From: Gammaproteobacteria bacterium
GTDB lineage: Bacteria > Pseudomonadota > Gammaproteobacteria > JAADGQ01
Direction: 5' to 3'
Length of the DNA: 64,000 nt
NCBI GenBank assembly: GCA_015490755.1
Contig: WFXF01000076.1
Location: forward strand, 1 to 64,000
Below, piece after piece: positions 60,317 through 64,000 of the stretch (positions are counted from its first letter, which is position 1; every line of letters starts with the position of its first letter). The notes beneath the pieces were generated by a model. The model was not told the origin of the DNA and did no database searches. It worked only from the letters and a program-made list of their open reading frames with translations. Made by a program: the position numbers and the translations under genes.

Positions 60317-61594
60317 ATGTTTGATTTAAAATCCACAAAAATTGGCATGATTGGACTGGGCTATGTCGGCCTGCCATTAGCTGTCGAATTCGGTAAAAAA
60401 TTCACGACAATTGGCATGGATGTAAACGCTGCACGTATTGCTGAACTGAAGCAAGGCAAAGACAGCTCCCTGGAAGTTGAGCCCGAAATACTCAAAGAAG
60501 CCACTCAACTCCGTTATACCACTAATTATGAAGATTTGGCCGAGTGTAATATTTTCGTTATTACCGTCCCGACACCCATCGATAAAAATAAACGTCCCGA
60601 CTTAACCCCACTGGAGCGAGCCAGTGAAACTGTTGGTAAAATACTCAAACCCAATGATATTGTTATTTATGAATCAACTGTTTATCCCGGCGCAACCGAA
60701 GAGGTTTGCATTCCAATTTTAGAGACACAATCAGGGTTAACGTACAATAAGGATTTCTATGCAGGTTACAGCCCTGAACGCATCAATCCTGGTGACAAAG
60801 AGCATCGTGTCAGTAACATTCTAAAAGTCACTTCAGGGTCAACACCAGATGTGGCTGATTTTGTTGATCTGCTTTATCAACAAGTAATTACAGCCGGCAC
60901 TTATAAAGCAAGCACAATTCGTGTTGCTGAAGCAGCAAAAGTGATTGAAAATACCCAGCGTGATGTCAATATTGCCCTAATTAATGAGCTGGCTCTGATT
61001 TTTAACAAACTCGATATTGATACTGAGGAGGTGCTACTGGCTGCAGGTACAAAATGGAACTTTCTACCGTTCCGACCAGGCTTGGTTGGTGGGCATTGTA
61101 TTGGTGTAGACCCTTATTACCTAACCCATAAAGCACAGGAAATCGGCTACCACCCCGAAATGATTTTAGCCGGACGACGTGTTAATGATGGAATGGGTGC
61201 TTATGTTGCTCAGCAAGTTGTTAAGTTAATGACAAAAAAACAAATTCATGTCTCAGGTTCAAAGATTCTTCTTCTCGGCCTGGCCTTCAAAGAGAACTGC
61301 CCAGATCTTCGCAACACTCGTGTTGTTGATATTATTGAAGAGTTTGATGACTACCATGCTCAAATTGATGTTTATGATCCGTGGGTTGATAGCACCGAAG
61401 CACAAAAAGAGTACGATATTACTACTGTTGGCTCCCTTGAAAATGGAAAGTATGATGCAATTATCATTGCCGTCTCCCATAACGAATTTATTGAAATGGG
61501 GCTAAATAAAATTCGTGCGTTGGGGAAAGAAAAATCAGTTTTATACGATATTAAACACCTTTTCTCAGCAGAACAAACGGACGGACGCCTGTAG
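60317..61594 (+). CDS. tviB: UDP-N-acetylglucosamine/galactosamine C-6 dehydrogenase (TviB/WbpO-like)
   Basis: 425 aa; [51 protein letters not shown]. Confidence 0.93.
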   Translation: MFDLKSTKIGMIGLGYVGLPLAVEFGKKFTTIGMDVNAARIAELKQGKDSSLEVEPEILKEATQLRYTTNYEDLAECNIFVITVPTPIDKNKRPDLTPLERASETVGKILKPNDIVIYESTVYPGATEEVCIPILETQSGLTYNKDFYAGYSPERINPGDKEHRVSNILKVTSGSTPDVADFVDLLYQQVITAGTYKASTIRVAEAAKVIENTQRDVNIALINELALIFNKLDIDTEEVLLAAGTKWNFLPFRPGLVGGHCIGVDPYYLTHKAQEIGYHPEMILAGRRVNDGMGAYVAQQVVKLMTKKQIHVSGSKILLLGLAFKENCPDLRNTRVVDIIEEFDDYHAQIDVYDPWVDSTEAQKEYDITTVGSLENGKYDAIIIAVSHNEFIEMGLNKIRALGKEKSVLYDIKHLFSAEQTDGRL

Positions 61595-61747
61595 AGCTCA
61601 TCTACTTTGGAACGAGCACTTCATCACTTCTGCAATCGTGACGTGGAAATTATCTTGTGGACGTTCCCTTGAAATAGAAGAATCAAATATCCTGCCATTA
61701 ATATGGATATTTATTGATGTATCAGTTCTCATAAGGAGATCAGCATA

Positions 61748-62755
61748 ATGAAAATTTTAATAACCGGAACTGCCGGCTTCATTGGAAACGCACTCGCACA
61801 AAAACTGCTGGATAGAGGTGATGAAGTCATAGGTATTGATAACATTAATGACTATTACGATGTCAATTTAAAACTGGCACGTCTAGACAAAATAAAAGAC
61901 CATAACAACTTCACAGAAGTTAAAATTGATATTGAAAACCGTGATGCTATTGCAGAAACCTTTAAAAAACATCAACCACAACGCGTTGTTAACCTGGCCG
62001 CTCAAGCGGGTGTCCGTTACTCTTTGGTAAACCCTCACGCATATATTGATAGCAATATTGTCGGTTTCACTAATATATTGGAAGGCTGCAGACACAACAA
62101 TGTAGAACACCTGGTTTATGCATCCAGCAGCTCCGTTTACGGTGCCAACACCAAAATGCCCTTCTCGGTGCATGACAACGTTGATCACCCTGTTAGCCTC
62201 TATGCAGCCAGCAAAAAAGCCAACGAATTAATGGCACATACTTATAGCCATCTCTACCAACTACCTACTACCGGGCTGCGATTTTTTACCGTTTATGGCC
62301 CATGGGGTCGCCCTGATATGGCGCTGTTTATGTTTACCAAAAATATTCTTGAAGGCAAACCCATTGATGTGTTTAATTATGGAAAGTGTAAACGTGATTT
62401 CACCTTTATTGATGACATTATCGAAGGTGTAACACGCACAATGGACAACGTATCAAAAGCTAATCCTGACTGGTCAGGAGACAACCCTGATTGTGGAACC
62501 AGTTACGCACCTTTCAAAATATACAATATTGGCAATAATCAGCCTGTTGAATTGCAGCATTTCATTGATGTCATTGAAAAAAATCTGGGAACCAAAGCAC
62601 AAAGAAACTTGATGTCGCTACAACCCGGTGATGTCCCGGAAACCTATGCGAATGTTGATGATTTAATTAATGATGTTGGTTTTAAACCCGCAACTTCCAT
62701 TGAAGACGGCATCGCACGTTTTATAGAGTGGTACAGAGATTTTTATAAAGTATAG
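61748..62755 (+). CDS. NAD-dependent epimerase (UDP-glucuronate epimerase-like SDR)
   Basis: 335 aa; [40 protein letters not shown]. Confidence 0.92.
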   Translation: MKILITGTAGFIGNALAQKLLDRGDEVIGIDNINDYYDVNLKLARLDKIKDHNNFTEVKIDIENRDAIAETFKKHQPQRVVNLAAQAGVRYSLVNPHAYIDSNIVGFTNILEGCRHNNVEHLVYASSSSVYGANTKMPFSVHDNVDHPVSLYAASKKANELMAHTYSHLYQLPTTGLRFFTVYGPWGRPDMALFMFTKNILEGKPIDVFNYGKCKRDFTFIDDIIEGVTRTMDNVSKANPDWSGDNPDCGTSYAPFKIYNIGNNQPVELQHFIDVIEKNLGTKAQRNLMSLQPGDVPETYANVDDLINDVGFKPATSIEDGIARFIEWYRDFYKV

Positions 62756-62761
62756 AATAGT

Positions 62762-62793
62762 AAAAAGGGTGATATTTTCATACCACCCTTTTT
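62762..62793. terminator. Bidirectional Rho-independent terminator between convergent genes
   Basis: Perfect 10 bp stem aaaaagggtg / cacccttttt with 12 nt loop, A-tract and T-tract. Confidence 0.85.
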
Positions 62794-62817
62794 CTAAACA
62801 TAAGCTAATTTTGATTA

Positions 62818-63882
62818 TTAGCTAACTTTTGGATCTAACGAACCACTCTCATAGTTTCCAATCATTGTCTCCAGTGAAACCGGTTTTATTTTGGAAGCCA
62901 TACCCTCGCAACCAAACATCTGATAACGAGCTTTACAAATTTCCTTCATTGCATTCGTTGCTTCCTTGTAAAACTTGCGAGGATCGAAATTAGAAGTGTT
63001 CTCAGCCAAGTGACGGCGAATCGCACCAGTCGATGCCATTCGCAAGTCAGTATCAATATTAACCTTACGCACACCGCTTTTAATACCTTCAGCGATCTCT
63101 TCAACAGGCACGCCATAAGTTTGCGCCATATCTCCGCCAAAATCATTGATCACTTTCAACCACTCTTGTGGCACCGAAGAAGATCCATGCATAACCAAGT
63201 GAGTATTAGGGATTCGAGCATTAATCTCCTTGATGCGTGAAATGGCCAGAACATCACCAGTAGGTGGACGTGTAAATTTATACGCTCCATGACTTGTACC
63301 AATCGCAATCGCCAGTGCATCCACTTTGGTTTTCTTGACAAAGTCAGCCGCCTCTTCAGGGTCAGTCAGCATTTGCTCCATAGACAACTTGCCTTCAGCG
63401 CCAACACCATCTTCTTCACCTGCTTCGCCGGTTTCCAAAGAGCCTAAAACACCCAACTCACCTTCAACAGAGACACCACAAGCATGCGCAACATCAACCA
63501 CTTTACGAGTCACTTCAACATTATACTCGTAAGTTGAAGGGGTTTTAGCATCGCTCATCAAAGAACCGTCCATCATAACAGAGCTAAAACCACTCTGAAT
63601 TGAACGTGCACATACACTCGGTGATGAACCATGATCCTGATGCATCACCACAGGAATATGTGGGTACTGCTCAAGTGCAGCCAAAATCAGGTGACGCAAA
63701 AAAGGCTCCCCCGCATAACTGCGTGCGCCTGCGGATCCTTGCATAATAACAGGGCTATTCACCGCATCCGCTGCCTGCATAATCGCATGAACCTGCTCCA
63801 TATTATTTACATTAAATGCAGGTACACCGTAGCTATTCTCAGCTGCATGATCAAGCAATTGCCTTAGAGAAATCAAAGCCAT
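62818..63882 (-). CDS. fba: Fructose-bisphosphate aldolase class II
   Basis: 354 aa; [37 protein letters not shown]-like [14 protein letters not shown]. Confidence 0.95.
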   Translation of the reverse strand: MALISLRQLLDHAAENSYGVPAFNVNNMEQVHAIMQAADAVNSPVIMQGSAGARSYAGEPFLRHLILAALEQYPHIPVVMHQDHGSSPSVCARSIQSGFSSVMMDGSLMSDAKTPSTYEYNVEVTRKVVDVAHACGVSVEGELGVLGSLETGEAGEEDGVGAEGKLSMEQMLTDPEEAADFVKKTKVDALAIAIGTSHGAYKFTRPPTGDVLAISRIKEINARIPNTHLVMHGSSSVPQEWLKVINDFGGDMAQTYGVPVEEIAEGIKSGVRKVNIDTDLRMASTGAIRRHLAENTSNFDPRKFYKEATNAMKEICKARYQMFGCEGMASKIKPVSLETMIGNYESGSLDPKVS

Positions 63883-63932
63883 TTTTTATCTCCTTAATTT
63901 ATATTTGGAATTAATATCTTAAAATAGTTATT

Positions 63933-64000
63933 TTACGTGAGTTGGGGCTCAGCCATATCGCCCACACAAACAATCTTCATTGCATTTGTTCCTGCAACAA
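63933..64000 (-). CDS. pyk: Probable pyruvate kinase C-terminus (partial, runs off the window)
   Basis: Minus strand reads ...VAGTNAMKIVCVGDMAEPQLT*, upstream of fba. Confidence 0.5.
   Translation of the reverse strand, partial: VAGTNAMKIVCVGDMAEPQLT

Noticed and set aside
1-64000. CRISPR arrays, tRNA or rRNA genes
   Set aside because: No regularly spaced repeats, cloverleaf-like or rRNA-like sequences recognised while reading; a tRNAscan/Infernal run would be needed to exclude them fully.

Overview
This looks like a gammaproteobacterial chromosomal window. Family assignments come from reading the sequence; no database search was run. It has housekeeping genes at both ends: nadE-sucD-sucC, ssb, an MFS transporter, gpmI and uvrA on the left, and fba plus the end of a probable pyruvate kinase on the right. 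Between them lies a ~50 kb exopolysaccharide locus of the exosortase A (XrtA/PEP-CTERM) type. The XrtA core is recognisable: the sugar transferase, PrsK/PrsR, a fused exosortase-EpsI, PrsT, export protein, chain-length protein, tyrosine autokinase, beta-barrel protein, AAA ATPase, wecB, deacetylase, asparagine-synthase-like amidotransferase, O-glycosylation ligase and FemAB protein. A variable, visibly AT-rich cargo region (~20-40 kb) splits this core. It carries glycosyltransferases, acyltransferases, an ATP-grasp protein, a DegT-like protein, an ABC flippase, a second ligase/polymerase, a pyruvyltransferase and deacetylases. Main observations: (1) a 159 bp MITE-like element with TIRs, a CTAG target duplication and a 29 bp perfect internal palindrome, with a second copy at the window start; (2) an AbiE-type antitoxin (DUF6088-like) whose toxin gene is cut to 32 codons and fused to a decayed second copy of a phosphatase 3' end; (3) a polysaccharide deacetylase fused to a low-molecular-weight tyrosine phosphatase; (4) a homologous C-terminal coiled-coil tail on two otherwise unrelated proteins; (5) a ugd fossil joining only its first ~35 and last ~30 codons in frame; (6) a glycosyltransferase split by a 1-nt frameshift; (7) an exosortase with a divergent active-site context and no PEP-CTERM substrate in the window.
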